Source: Romboutsia weinsteinii (lineage in GTDB: Bacteria > Bacillota > Clostridia > Peptostreptococcales > Peptostreptococcaceae). Taken from it: a DNA stretch of 64,000 nt. Under the pieces are notes generated by a model. That model was given only the letters and a program-made list of their open reading frames with translations, did not search any database and was not told the origin of the DNA. The position numbers were made by a program, and so were the translations under genes. The DNA lies in contig NZ_NOJY02000015.1 in NCBI RefSeq assembly GCF_002250835.2, forward strand, positions 1 through 64,000. The letters are read 5' to 3'. Shown one piece after another: positions 25,009 to 34,039 of this stretch (position 1 is its first letter; each line of letters opens with the position of its first letter).

Positions 25009-27456
25009 ATGGTCACAATTAGCAAAAAAAAGTTTAAGCAAAGCTTTGAAACTAAAATGTATAGCTTATATGCTCAACCTATAAAAGATGCAACAAACGA
25101 GCAATTATTAAGCGTACTATGCTGTGTGATAAAAGATATAATAGCTAAAAGATGGATAGAGACTAATATAGATAAAGAAAAAGAAGTATATTACTTTTGT
25201 ATAGAGTTTTTATTAGGTAGACAATTAAAGTCAAATCTATTAAATCTAGATATAGAAGATAGTATAAGAGATGGATTAAAAGAACTTGGAATTGAACTAG
25301 ATGATTTGATAAATGCAGAGACAGATCCTGCTCTAGGAAATGGTGGATTGGGAAGGCTGGCAGCCTGCTTTTTAGATTCTATGGCATCATTAAAAATTAA
25401 TGGCCATGGATATGGTATAAGGTATCAAAATGGATTGTTTGAACAAAAATTTGTGAATGGTTATCAGGTAGAGGTACCTGATAACTGGCTTTCACAAGGA
25501 GCATATTTTTGGGAAACTGTAAGGCCTAACAAAGCAATTGTTGTTAAATTCGAAGGTGAAATAGAATTAGTAAAAGATAACGATAGACTAAAAGTTAAGC
25601 ATAAAAACTATATACCAGTAATGGCTATGCCTTATGATATTCCTATAATAGGATATCATAATGACACAATAAATACGCTTAGGCTTTGGAAGAGCGAAAT
25701 CCAAAGTAGGGATTTTGGCCAAAATACATCTAATGCAAAAAACTATTCTGGTAGCTATGAGGATGCATTAGCTTACAAATACTATGCAGAAGAAATATCT
25801 CAGGTGCTGTATCCTAATGATTCTAACTATGCAGGAAGATTATTAAGATTAAAACAAGAATATTTTTTCACTAGTGCAGGAATACAAGATATAATAAGAA
25901 AATATAGAAGAACTAAACAAGATATAAAAAGTTTACAAAATAAAGTAGCTATTCACATAAATGATACACATCCGACGCTATGCATACCTGAGCTTATGAG
26001 AATATTACTTGATGAAGAAGGTCTTTCATGGGAAGAAGCCTGGAAGATCACTACCAACACAATTTCCTATACAAATCATACAATAATGGCAGAAGCTATG
26101 GAAAAATGGCCAATCGATATGATTAAGACTTTATTGCCTAGAATATATATGATAATTGAAGAAATCAATAGAAGATACAATTTATACCTAGATGATAAGT
26201 ATAATGATGAGAATAAAAAGCAGCATATGAGAATAATAAATTGGGATAACGTAAATATGGCAAACTTATGTATCGTAGGAAGTCACAGTATAAATGGTGT
26301 TGCAGCACTTCATACGAAACTTCTTAAGAAAGAGGTATTAAGAGATTTTTATGAAGATAAGCCAGAGAAGTTTAATAACAAAACCAATGGAATAGCTCAT
26401 AGAAGATGGCTAATGAGTTCAAATCCTGAATTAAGTGACTTAATTACAGATTTAATTGGAGACAAGTGGAAAAAGGATACAACAAGACTTAAAGATCTAG
26501 AAAAGTATAAGCTAAATACTAGTGTTTTAAATAGATTAGATGAGATAAAGCATCATAATAAAGAGCATTTAGCAGATTTTATCAATAATACGTATAACGT
26601 ACAAGTTAATCCAAATTCAATATTTGATGTTCAAATAAAAAGATTACATGCCTATAAAAGACAGTTATTAAATATACTGAACATATTAGATTTGTATCAT
26701 GAATTATTAGAAAATCCAAATTTTGATATGCAACCAAGAACATTCATATTTGGAGCTAAGGCTGCACCAGGATATTATTTGGCTAAGTGTATAATTAAAT
26801 TTATAAATTCTGTAGCAGATAAAATTAATAATGATCCAAGAGTAAATGAAAAGATAAAAATTATATTTGTAGAAAACTATGGAGTATCTTTAGCAGAAAA
26901 GATAATCCCAGCAGCAAATATAGGAGAGCAAATATCAACAACTACAAAAGAAGCATCTGGAACCAGCAATATGAAACTTATGATGAATGGAGCAATAACA
27001 TTAGCAACTTTAGATGGTGCTAATGTAGAGATATTTGAGCAAGTTGGAGAAGATAATATTATTTTATTTGGATTAAGTGCTCAGCAGGTACTTGATTACA
27101 ATAAGTATGGGGGATACTCTGCACTTGACTTATATCAGTCAAATAGAAGAATTAAGAGAGTTGTAGATGATTTAATAAATGGGTTTATACCTAATATGGA
27201 TTCAGAAGGAAGAGAAATTTATAACTCCTTAATAACATATAATGATGAGTATTTTGTCCTTAGAGATATGGAGAATTACTCAGAAGCTCAAGCTAAAATA
27301 AATAAACTATACCAAAGAAAAGAGCAGTGGAATAGAATGTCTTTAATGAATATAGCAAACTCTGGGATATTTTCCACAGATAGAACAATATCTGAATATG
27401 CAAAAGATATTTGGTTTAAAGGGTGTGAGATAAATGAGAAATATATTAAGTTATAA
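25009..27456 (+). CDS. glgP: Glycogen/maltodextrin phosphorylase
   Basis: An 815-residue GT35 enzyme that releases glucose 1-phosphate from glycogen ends. The pyridoxal phosphate lysine is Lys656 in the EASGTSNMKLMMNGA motif. Upstream signatures include TDPALGNGGLGRLAACFLDSM (near 105-125), HINDTHPTL and VQIKRLHAYKRQ. It is placed directly after the synthase, so synthesis and breakdown enzymes are made together, as in other Firmicute glg operons. It overlaps the next gene by 23 bases. Confidence 0.96.
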   Translation: MVTISKKKFKQSFETKMYSLYAQPIKDATNEQLLSVLCCVIKDIIAKRWIETNIDKEKEVYYFCIEFLLGRQLKSNLLNLDIEDSIRDGLKELGIELDDLINAETDPALGNGGLGRLAACFLDSMASLKINGHGYGIRYQNGLFEQKFVNGYQVEVPDNWLSQGAYFWETVRPNKAIVVKFEGEIELVKDNDRLKVKHKNYIPVMAMPYDIPIIGYHNDTINTLRLWKSEIQSRDFGQNTSNAKNYSGSYEDALAYKYYAEEISQVLYPNDSNYAGRLLRLKQEYFFTSAGIQDIIRKYRRTKQDIKSLQNKVAIHINDTHPTLCIPELMRILLDEEGLSWEEAWKITTNTISYTNHTIMAEAMEKWPIDMIKTLLPRIYMIIEEINRRYNLYLDDKYNDENKKQHMRIINWDNVNMANLCIVGSHSINGVAALHTKLLKKEVLRDFYEDKPEKFNNKTNGIAHRRWLMSSNPELSDLITDLIGDKWKKDTTRLKDLEKYKLNTSVLNRLDEIKHHNKEHLADFINNTYNVQVNPNSIFDVQIKRLHAYKRQLLNILNILDLYHELLENPNFDMQPRTFIFGAKAAPGYYLAKCIIKFINSVADKINNDPRVNEKIKIIFVENYGVSLAEKIIPAANIGEQISTTTKEASGTSNMKLMMNGAITLATLDGANVEIFEQVGEDNIILFGLSAQQVLDYNKYGGYSALDLYQSNRRIKRVVDDLINGFIPNMDSEGREIYNSLITYNDEYFVLRDMENYSEAQAKINKLYQRKEQWNRMSLMNIANSGIFSTDRTISEYAKDIWFKGCEINEKYIKL

Positions 27457-29350
27457 TTCTTGGGATGAAAGTTTTAAGGCTCCTTTCGGGGCCTTAAAAA
27501 CTAACGAAAGTGCAAGAATTAAAGTAAAGGTCGATAGAGGTTATGATATTGATAAGATATCATTGATAATATTTAAAGAAGAAGAATTTATAGATAAAGT
27601 AGAGTTATATAATGTATCCAGTATATCTGATGAGGATAATAATACAGAATATGAAGGAAATATTTCTGGGTTTAAAGAAGCTGGATTATATAACTATTAC
27701 TTTGAAGTAGCTACTATAATAGATGGTAATTATGTAAATATACCTTATGGAAAATCTATAAAAAATGGAGAAACTTGTGAATATAATTATGAAAATTTAA
27801 ATAAGTACCAAATAACAGTATATGAGGATTTCAAAGTACCTGAGTGGTATAAAGAAGGTATTTTATATCATGTATTTGTAGATAGATTTAGTAATGGTAA
27901 TAGAAATGAAAAGCCAAGTAATCCTAAAGAGAATAGTTTTATATATGGAAACTGGACTGATACTCCGATGTATATAAAAGATTCTAATGGTGACATAATA
28001 AGATGGGACTTCCATGGAGGTAATTTAAAGGGTGTAATAAATAAGCTTGGATACTTAAAGAAATTAGGCGTGAGTATAATATATTTAAGCCCTATATTTG
28101 AAGCTTCAAGTAATCATAAATATGATACTGGAGACTACAAAAAAATAGATCCAATGTTTGGAGATGAAGAGATATTTAAAGAGTTAATAGATAAGGCGAG
28201 TAAAAGAGGAATATCTATTATTTTAGATGGTGTATTTAGTCATACTGGAGCAGATAGTAAATATTTTAATAAGTTTGGAAGATATGATACTGTAGGAGCA
28301 TATCAATCTAGTGAATCTCCATATAGCTCATGGTATTCATTTGCAGAATTCCCACAAAAGTATAAATGCTGGTGGGATATAGATGCACTACCAAATACAA
28401 ATGAACTTGCTCCAACTTTTAAAGATTATATCATTCACGACGAAGATAGTGTACTTAAAAAGTGGACTAGCTTAGGTGTAAAAGGATGGAGACTAGATGT
28501 GGCTGATGAGCTACCTACACAATTTATCAGAGAATTTAAAGAAGAGCTAAGAAATGTAGATAAAGATACTATATTAGTTGGAGAAGTATGGGAAGATGCT
28601 TCTAATAAGGTAAGTTACGGAGAAAGAAGAAGCTATCTTCTTGGGCAAGAGTTAGATTCAGTAATGGGATATCCATTTAGAAAAAATATTGTTTCGTTCT
28701 TAACAGGAGAAGTATCTTCTGAAGAATTAAATAATTCATATATGCAAACAAAAGAGAATTATCCTCAAGAATCATTTAAATCTAATCTTAATTTACTTGG
28801 AACTCATGATGTAAATAGAATAAAAACAGAGTTAGGTGAAGATCGAGACTTAATGAAGCTTGCTGTAACTACACAGATGATGTTTGAAGGTGTTCCGTAT
28901 ATCTACTATGGAGATGAAGCCGGTCTTAGTGGAAAAACTGACCCAGATAATAGAAGAACATATCCTTGGAAAAATGAAGATGAGGATATGATTGATTTTT
29001 ACAGACATTTAATTGGTGCAAGAAATAGAAATCAAGCAATAGTAAGTGGAAATACAAAGTTTGTATATACCAACAATAGTGAAGTATTTGGTTTTGTTAG
29101 ATATAACGATAATAAAGATGATGACAATGTATTAGTACTATTAAATAGATCGAATAAGAATCAAAATATTAAAATCCATTTGGATGCAAATATGTTAGAT
29201 GAACTTGATATAGTATATAGTCCAAGAAAGTATGGGCTAAGCATAGAAAAAGAAGACAATATCTTTGATATTAATGTAGAAGCAAAATCATTTAGATTAT
29301 TTAGTGTAAAAGTTAAAGAAGAGAATATAGCTGAAGAAGTCAATGCATAA
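27434..29350 (+). CDS. Intracellular GH13 alpha-amylase/pullulanase-like enzyme
   Basis: A 638-residue protein without a signal peptide, so cytoplasmic. Residues about 10-125 form a beta-sandwich N-terminal domain of the neopullulanase/cyclomaltodextrinase type. The barrel starts near WYKEGILYHVFVDRF. Catalytic residues by position are Asp355 (GWRLDVADE), Glu384 (VGEVWED) and Asp459 (GTHDVNR). A C-terminal beta domain follows. It should cut alpha-glucan from glycogen or imported maltodextrin; the alpha-1,4 versus alpha-1,6 preference cannot be read from sequence. The start lies inside the glgP end, consistent with translational coupling, and a terminator follows at once. Confidence 0.9.
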   Translation: MRNILSYNSWDESFKAPFGALKTNESARIKVKVDRGYDIDKISLIIFKEEEFIDKVELYNVSSISDEDNNTEYEGNISGFKEAGLYNYYFEVATIIDGNYVNIPYGKSIKNGETCEYNYENLNKYQITVYEDFKVPEWYKEGILYHVFVDRFSNGNRNEKPSNPKENSFIYGNWTDTPMYIKDSNGDIIRWDFHGGNLKGVINKLGYLKKLGVSIIYLSPIFEASSNHKYDTGDYKKIDPMFGDEEIFKELIDKASKRGISIILDGVFSHTGADSKYFNKFGRYDTVGAYQSSESPYSSWYSFAEFPQKYKCWWDIDALPNTNELAPTFKDYIIHDEDSVLKKWTSLGVKGWRLDVADELPTQFIREFKEELRNVDKDTILVGEVWEDASNKVSYGERRSYLLGQELDSVMGYPFRKNIVSFLTGEVSSEELNNSYMQTKENYPQESFKSNLNLLGTHDVNRIKTELGEDRDLMKLAVTTQMMFEGVPYIYYGDEAGLSGKTDPDNRRTYPWKNEDEDMIDFYRHLIGARNRNQAIVSGNTKFVYTNNSEVFGFVRYNDNKDDDNVLVLLNRSNKNQNIKIHLDANMLDELDIVYSPRKYGLSIEKEDNIFDINVEAKSFRLFSVKVKEENIAEEVNA

Positions 29351-29390
29351 TAATAAGCCCCTAAGGATAAATTTTCTTAGGGGCTTATTA
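29351..29390 (+). terminator. Stem-loop ending the glycogen operon
   Basis: A perfect 15-bp stem (29351-29365 with 29376-29390), GC-rich by local standards (AAGCCCCTAAG). The T run after it is poor (TTATG), so it may work partly as a 3' end stabiliser. Confidence 0.75.
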
Positions 29391-29502
29391 TTATGCCCAA
29401 TTTATTAATATATATTTTATTAATTAGTATAAAGAAACTCTAGTTTGTTTAAAATCCAAATAATATACGTTTTATTATTATAAATTTGATGAGGTGCTAA
29501 TT

Positions 29503-29934
29503 ATGAACAATGTTACTTTAGTAGGTAGGCTGACAAAAGATCCTGAATTAAGATATGTAGGAAATACACAGAGTGCAGTTGCTGATTTTATATTAGCAGT
29601 AGACCGTAAGTGGAGAGGTCAAGATGGAACTAAAAAGACAGATTTTATAAGAGTTGAACTATGGGGAAAGCAAGCTGAAATATGTGCACAGTATCTTATA
29701 AAAGGAAGGTTAATAGGTATAGAAGGGGAATTAAGAGTGGATAGCTATCAAACTACAAATGGAGAAAATAAGAGTATAACTAAGGTTAAAGCTCATAACT
29801 TTACATTTTTAGAATCTAGAAGTAAACATGAAAAGTATTCTGAACAAACTTCAGAGAAACATTATGATGGAAAAGATTTGTTTAAGCAAGCAGGAATTAA
29901 TCCAGAAGAGTTAGAGGATGAATTACCATTCTAG
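29503..29934 (+). CDS. ssb: Single-stranded DNA-binding protein
   Basis: A 143-residue protein with an OB fold (NNVTLVGRLTKDPELRYVGN through the ITKVKAHNFTFLE strand) and a flexible linker. The acidic tip EDELPF at the C-terminus is the protein-interaction tail equivalent to DDIPF. The ATG at 29503 has GAGGTG 6 bases upstream; an upstream GTG at 29494 lies inside that ribosome binding site. It stands outside the usual rpsF-ssb-rpsR context, so it is probably a second or sole-standing ssb, used in recombination, repair or competence in relatives. Confidence 0.92.
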   Translation: MNNVTLVGRLTKDPELRYVGNTQSAVADFILAVDRKWRGQDGTKKTDFIRVELWGKQAEICAQYLIKGRLIGIEGELRVDSYQTTNGENKSITKVKAHNFTFLESRSKHEKYSEQTSEKHYDGKDLFKQAGINPEELEDELPF

Positions 29935-30255
29935 AGTGAATTTTAGGGAGTAATAATATAACAACAATTAAATAGAGCCCCCTAAAGTACATTTAACATA
30001 ATAAAAGTAAGGATATTAGAGGTTAATAATATGTAGGCAACAGTAAATTTATTATTGAAGCTAAAAGCATTATTAATTTTTAATATCTTTTTATTTTGTT
30101 TAAGTTAAAAGTGTGTATGTATTAAAATCATAGCTATTTTGAGGTTATAAAATATGTTAGAATTAGATAATAGAAATGAAAATAAACAATATTAATTGAT
30201 GAAATATTAGTTTTTTACATAAATAAAAATATTACATTATATTAGAGGTGATGAT
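29935..30255. other. Intergenic region between ssb and mogA
   Basis: A 321-base AT-rich gap without an open reading frame of note. It holds a short inverted repeat (TTTAGGG at 29942-29948, CCCTAAA at 29980-29986) and the larger two-step hairpin described at 30009-30098. I looked for the conserved elements of the molybdenum-cofactor riboswitch ahead of mogA and did not see them. Confidence 0.6.
30009..30098 (+). ncRNA. Candidate two-step hairpin RNA/terminator
   Basis: AAGGATATTA (30009-30018) pairs with TAATATCTTT (30081-30090), one G-U. After a symmetric 4/4 internal loop (30019-30022, 30077-30080), TTAATAAT (30023-30030) pairs with ATTATTAA (30069-30076). A 38-base loop caps it and a T-rich run follows. 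It could be the ssb terminator or a leader element. Stems are nearly all A-T in an AT-rich genome, so chance is a real alternative. Confidence 0.35.
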
Positions 30256-30756
30256 ATGTTTAATGTAGCAATAATAACGTTAAGTGATAAAGGATCTATG
30301 GGGCAAAGAGAAGATATTACAGGTAAAAAACTTACAGAATTTGTTGAAAGCCAAGGCGAATATTCAGTAAAATACTACAATATGATTCCTGATGATAAAG
30401 AACAATTAAAAAGTGAAATAATAAATATTTGCGATGATGGAAATATTGATCTTATATTAACGAATGGAGGAACTGGTTTTTCGAAAAGAGATATAACTCC
30501 TGAAGCCACAAAAGAAGTTATAGAAAGAGAAATACCAGGAATAAGCGAATATATAAGGATGAAATCTGCACAAATAATAAAAAGAGCTATACTAAGCAGA
30601 GCTGTAAGTGGAATAAGAAAAAACACTATAATAATTAATTTACCTGGAAGTCCTAAAGGAGCTATAGAAAGTATAGAGTTTGTAATTGATATACTAGGGC
30701 ATGGTATAGAAATACTCAGAGGAGATGCAGCTGAGTGCGCAAATGATAGGAAGTAA
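30256..30756 (+). CDS. mogA: MogA/MoaB-family molybdopterin adenylyltransferase
   Basis: A 166-residue protein of the MoCF-binding family. The TNGGTGFSKRDITPEAT segment (near 74-90) is the MogA active-site motif. INLPGSPKGAIES near 132-144 contacts the pterin. It adenylates molybdopterin, activating it for metal insertion by MoeA. It starts an apparent mogA-moaA-moaC unit with GAGGTG 5 bases before the ATG. The other pathway genes (moaD, moaE, moeB) are not in the window; moeA genes are at 53.3-56.5 kb. Confidence 0.9.
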   Translation: MFNVAIITLSDKGSMGQREDITGKKLTEFVESQGEYSVKYYNMIPDDKEQLKSEIINICDDGNIDLILTNGGTGFSKRDITPEATKEVIEREIPGISEYIRMKSAQIIKRAILSRAVSGIRKNTIIINLPGSPKGAIESIEFVIDILGHGIEILRGDAAECANDRK

Positions 30757-30800
30757 AAATAAAAATTAATTATATTACGAGGTGGAGGGGGAATATACAT

Positions 30801-31760
30801 ATGAAAGATAAATATAAAAGAGATATAGACTATTTAAGAGTTTCCTTGACAGATCATTGTAATTTAAGGTGCATTTACTGTATGCCTAGTAATATTAAGT
30901 TTGAGAATGATAATGTAAATGATGTTTTAAGTTTTGATGACTATAAATTTATAGTTGAAAATTTTGCGAAACAGGGAATAACAAAAATTAGATTTACAGG
31001 TGGAGAACCTCTACTATATCCATACCTTGAAGAGCTTATTAGTTTTACATCTAAAGAATGTAATATAAAAAACATAGCTATAACAACGAATGGAATTGGT
31101 CTATATGATAAAATAGATAAACTTAAAGAGTGTGGCCTAAAGAAAGTAAATATAAGTCTAGATTCTTTAAAACCTGATAAATATAGTAAAATAACGCGTT
31201 TGGGAAAGCTTGAAGATGTTATAAAATCTATGGAAAAATGTGTTGAACTAGGAATAATTGTAAAACTAAATTGTGTTCTTATAAACACTTTAAATGATGA
31301 TGAGATATGTGATTTTGTAGAACTAACCAAAAAATATCCTATAGATGTAAGATTTATTGAATTAATGCCTATTGGTGAAGGAGAAAAAGTATTTAAAAAA
31401 GGTTATATTAATTTAAATAAAATGTTAGAGAAGGTATCTGGATTAAAGGTGGCAATAGATGAAGAGAAAAGTGTGGCAGAGTACTACAAATTTGAAAATG
31501 CAAAGGGACGAGTTGGAATTATAACACCTATGAGCTGCTCGTTCTGCAGTGAATGTAATAAAATAAGGTTAACATCTTCGGGGACTATTAAACTATGTTT
31601 ACACTCTAGAGAAGAAATAGATATAAAGCCATACCTTAATGATGATATTATGTTTGCGGATTTTATAAATAGTGCAATATTAGAAAAGCCAAAGGAACAT
31701 AATTTGCTAGAAACTAATAAAAGTGAAACAAATAGAAAAATGTATCAAATTGGAGGATAA
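30801..31760 (+). CDS. moaA: GTP 3',8-cyclase (radical SAM)
   Basis: A 319-residue radical-SAM enzyme that, with MoaC, turns GTP into cyclic pyranopterin monophosphate, the first molybdenum cofactor intermediate. The N-terminal cluster motif CNLRCIYC (near residues 21-28) binds the SAM [4Fe-4S] cluster, and FTGGEPLL follows. The C-terminal second cluster is supplied by CSFCSECN (near 245-252) and a Cys in KLCLHSREE. RBS GGTGGAGGGGG precedes the ATG at 30801. moaC begins two bases after the stop. Confidence 0.95.
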   Translation: MKDKYKRDIDYLRVSLTDHCNLRCIYCMPSNIKFENDNVNDVLSFDDYKFIVENFAKQGITKIRFTGGEPLLYPYLEELISFTSKECNIKNIAITTNGIGLYDKIDKLKECGLKKVNISLDSLKPDKYSKITRLGKLEDVIKSMEKCVELGIIVKLNCVLINTLNDDEICDFVELTKKYPIDVRFIELMPIGEGEKVFKKGYINLNKMLEKVSGLKVAIDEEKSVAEYYKFENAKGRVGIITPMSCSFCSECNKIRLTSSGTIKLCLHSREEIDIKPYLNDDIMFADFINSAILEKPKEHNLLETNKSETNRKMYQIGG

Positions 31761-31762
31761 CA

Positions 31763-32230
31763 ATGTTAACGCATATAAATGAAAAAGGATACGCGAAAAT
31801 GGTAGATATAAGTGAAAAAGATGATACCGTTAGATGTGCAGTAGCTAGTGCTAAAATCCATGTGGCAGAAGAAACTTTGCAAAGGGTAAAAAATGGAGAC
31901 ATGAAAAAAGGGGATGTATTATCAGTAGCTCAAATTGCAGGAATAATGGGGGCTAAAAATACGTCAACCATTATTCCTATGTGCCATCAAATTAATTTAG
32001 TTGGATGTGACCTAGAGTTTAATATAAATGAAGATGAAAATTATATAGAAATACTTTCAACTGCAAAATCAATGGGTAAAACGGGTGTAGAGATGGAAGC
32101 TTTAAGCAGTGTATCTATAGCGGCGCTTACTATATATGATATGTGTAAGGCAATAGATAAAAGGATGGTTATAAGTGATATACATCTATTAGAAAAAACA
32201 GGTGGAAAATCTGGAGATTTTAAATTCTAG
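31763..32230 (+). CDS. moaC: Cyclic pyranopterin monophosphate synthase
   Basis: A 155-residue enzyme converting the MoaA product into cyclic pyranopterin monophosphate. It has the family motifs MVDISEKDDTVR, IPMCHQINL (with the catalytic-region His), KTGVEMEALSSVS and TGGKSGDF at the C-terminus. It is directly coupled to moaA (2-base gap, GGAGG at the end of moaA serving as ribosome binding site). A terminator follows. Confidence 0.95.
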   Translation: MLTHINEKGYAKMVDISEKDDTVRCAVASAKIHVAEETLQRVKNGDMKKGDVLSVAQIAGIMGAKNTSTIIPMCHQINLVGCDLEFNINEDENYIEILSTAKSMGKTGVEMEALSSVSIAALTIYDMCKAIDKRMVISDIHLLEKTGGKSGDFKF

Positions 32231-32250
32231 CATATATTAATATAAATACT

Positions 32251-32303
32251 ACCATCACATAGAAAAGAGTATTACTAATACTCATCTATAGTGATGGTTT
32301 TTA
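32251..32303 (+). terminator. Intrinsic terminator of mogA-moaA-moaC
   Basis: ACCATCAC at 32251-32258 pairs with GTGATGGT at 32291-32298, with a nested GAGTATT/AATACTC stem inside. A T run follows. Confidence 0.8.
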
Positions 32304-32454
32304 TTTTATAACAGAATTACTAAAAGGTTTTTGAAGTATTACTTTTATTATTTAAGAATTATAGAAATATTATTAATAAAACACAGGGATTCATTACAAA
32401 AGTATTATCCTGATTTAATATTAAAGAAAATTAAAAAATTGTTAAAAAAATATC

Positions 32455-32481
32455 TTGAAAACAGTGATAATAGTGTATAAT
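32455..32481 (+). promoter_or_regulatory. Candidate promoter for the iron alcohol dehydrogenase
   Basis: TTGAAA at 32455-32460 and TATAAT at 32476-32481, spacer 15 bases (short). It lies 55 bases before the start codon. Another possible -35 two bases earlier would give 17. Confidence 0.45.
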
Positions 32482-32536
32482 GTAGATAAAGATAAAAAAT
32501 TAACAAACTTTTAGAAGGATTTAGGGGGGATTTATT

Positions 32537-33706
32537 ATGGCTTATACATTTTATATGCCAAGTGTTAGTTTGATGGGTGCTGGTTGTGCAGACTCAATAC
32601 CAGGTGAAATAAAGGCAAGGGGACTAAGAAAAGCCTTAATAGTATGTGGAAAGAGATCAGCAGGAAGTGAAGAATTCAAGGGAATAACAGGTTCATTAGC
32701 AGCAGAAGGAATTGAGTTTGTAGTATACCCTGGTTCTCAACCAAACCCTACAGTAACAAATGTAATGGATGGAGTAGAAATACTAAAAGAAAATGATTGT
32801 GACTTTGTAATATCTTATGGTGGAGGATCTCCTCATGACTGTGCAAAGGGTATTGCTTTAGTTGCAGCAAATGGTGGAAACATTAAAGATTATGAGGGAA
32901 TTAATAAGTCAGAAAAACCGCAACTTCCTTTAATAGCAATAAATACTACAGCAGGAACAGCTTCAGAAATGACTGTGTTTGCTATAATTACTGATGAAGA
33001 AAGACATGTAAAAATGGCAATAGTTGATAAGCATGTTAATCCAATACTTGCAGTAAATGATCCTAATTTAATGGTTAGTATGCCAAAATCACTTACAGCA
33101 GCTACAGGGATGGATGCTTTAACTCATGCAGTTGAAGCATACGTATCTATAGCGGCGACTCCAGTAACTGATGCATGTGCTCAAAAGGCAATAGAGCTTG
33201 TTAGTAAGTACTTAAGAGGAGCTGTAGCAGATGGAAGCGATATGGAATGTAGAGATAAAATGGCGTACGCTGAGTATTTAGCAGGCATGGCATTTAATAA
33301 TGCTTCTTTAGGTTATGCACATGCGATAGCTCATCAATTAGGTGGATTCTATGATTTACCACATGGAGTATGCAATGCTATACTATTACCGGAAGTACAA
33401 GTGTTTAACTCTCAAGTATGTGCAGCTAAGCTTAAAGATATAGCTACATTTATGGGGGAAGACGTATCAGATATGAATGACAAGGAAGGTGCAGATGCTT
33501 GTATAGCTGCAATAAGAAAATTATCAGCAGATATAAATATACCTTCAGGAATTAAGGAACTAGGGGCTAAGGAAGAAGATTTCGATATATTAGCTGAAAA
33601 TGCGCTGAAAGATGCTTGCGGTGCCACAAACCCAATTCAAGCGACTCATCAAGATGTTAAAGATATATTATCGAGAGCTATGGAGCCAGCAATAGCATTA
33701 GCTTAA
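32537..33706 (+). CDS. Iron-containing (group III) alcohol dehydrogenase
   Basis: A 389-residue NAD(P)-dependent dehydrogenase. The N-terminal nucleotide-binding half has [13 protein letters not shown] (near 94-106). The metal site is formed by the Asp and His of [12 protein letters not shown] and the His residues in [19 protein letters not shown]. The family reduces aldehydes to alcohols in fermentation (ethanol, butanol or 1,3-propanediol); substrate choice is not readable here. The A/G-rich GGGGGGA ribosome binding site and many high-usage codons suggest strong expression. Single gene, between terminators. Confidence 0.92.
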   Translation: MAYTFYMPSVSLMGAGCADSIPGEIKARGLRKALIVCGKRSAGSEEFKGITGSLAAEGIEFVVYPGSQPNPTVTNVMDGVEILKENDCDFVISYGGGSPHDCAKGIALVAANGGNIKDYEGINKSEKPQLPLIAINTTAGTASEMTVFAIITDEERHVKMAIVDKHVNPILAVNDPNLMVSMPKSLTAATGMDALTHAVEAYVSIAATPVTDACAQKAIELVSKYLRGAVADGSDMECRDKMAYAEYLAGMAFNNASLGYAHAIAHQLGGFYDLPHGVCNAILLPEVQVFNSQVCAAKLKDIATFMGEDVSDMNDKEGADACIAAIRKLSADINIPSGIKELGAKEEDFDILAENALKDACGATNPIQATHQDVKDILSRAMEPAIALA

Positions 33707-33729
33707 AAAAATATATATTAAAGATAAAT

Positions 33730-33769
33730 AAAAAAAGACTAGAGTTTTAATAAGCTCTAGTCTTTTTTT
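33730..33769 (+). terminator. Intrinsic terminator after the alcohol dehydrogenase gene
   Basis: Stem AAAAAGACTAGAG with complement CTCTAGTCTTTTT (about 33732-33744 and 33755-33767), 10-base loop, T run. Confidence 0.88.
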
Positions 33770-33907
33770 ATTTATAAATGTTTAGGTAGATTATACTAAA
33801 AGCTTTATAAATAGTTAGAAAACTTGATAATTAACAAATTTATAGGATAATACATTAAATAAATCTGGTGCATAAAATAAAACTTAATAAAAATAAGTAT
33901 TAGAGAA

Positions 33908-33945
33908 CATTTACCTTAAAAAATAAGAAACTGTTATGGTAAATG
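33908..33945. promoter_or_regulatory. Inverted repeat upstream of the DAACS symporter
   Basis: CATTTACC at 33908-33915 and GGTAAATG at 33938-33945, 22 bases apart, in the 270-base gap. A TATAAT at 33991-33996 lies downstream with a weak -35. A repressor site is possible; no family is recognisable. Confidence 0.3.
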
Positions 33946-34039
33946 GACTGTGTACTTAATTTTATTAATGGCAAATTTCATTTTATTGTGTATAATAATA
34001 TTATAAATAACAATAAGGTTCGAATGAAGGGGAATAATA

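Noticed and set aside
29935..30255. Possible molybdenum-cofactor riboswitch before mogA
   Set aside because: I could not find the conserved G/C-rich core of that riboswitch; the region is nearly all A/T.
30375..30800. 141-codon - strand ORF opposite mogA
   Set aside because: Antisense to an intact mogA; Ile/Ser/Leu-rich product with no family features.
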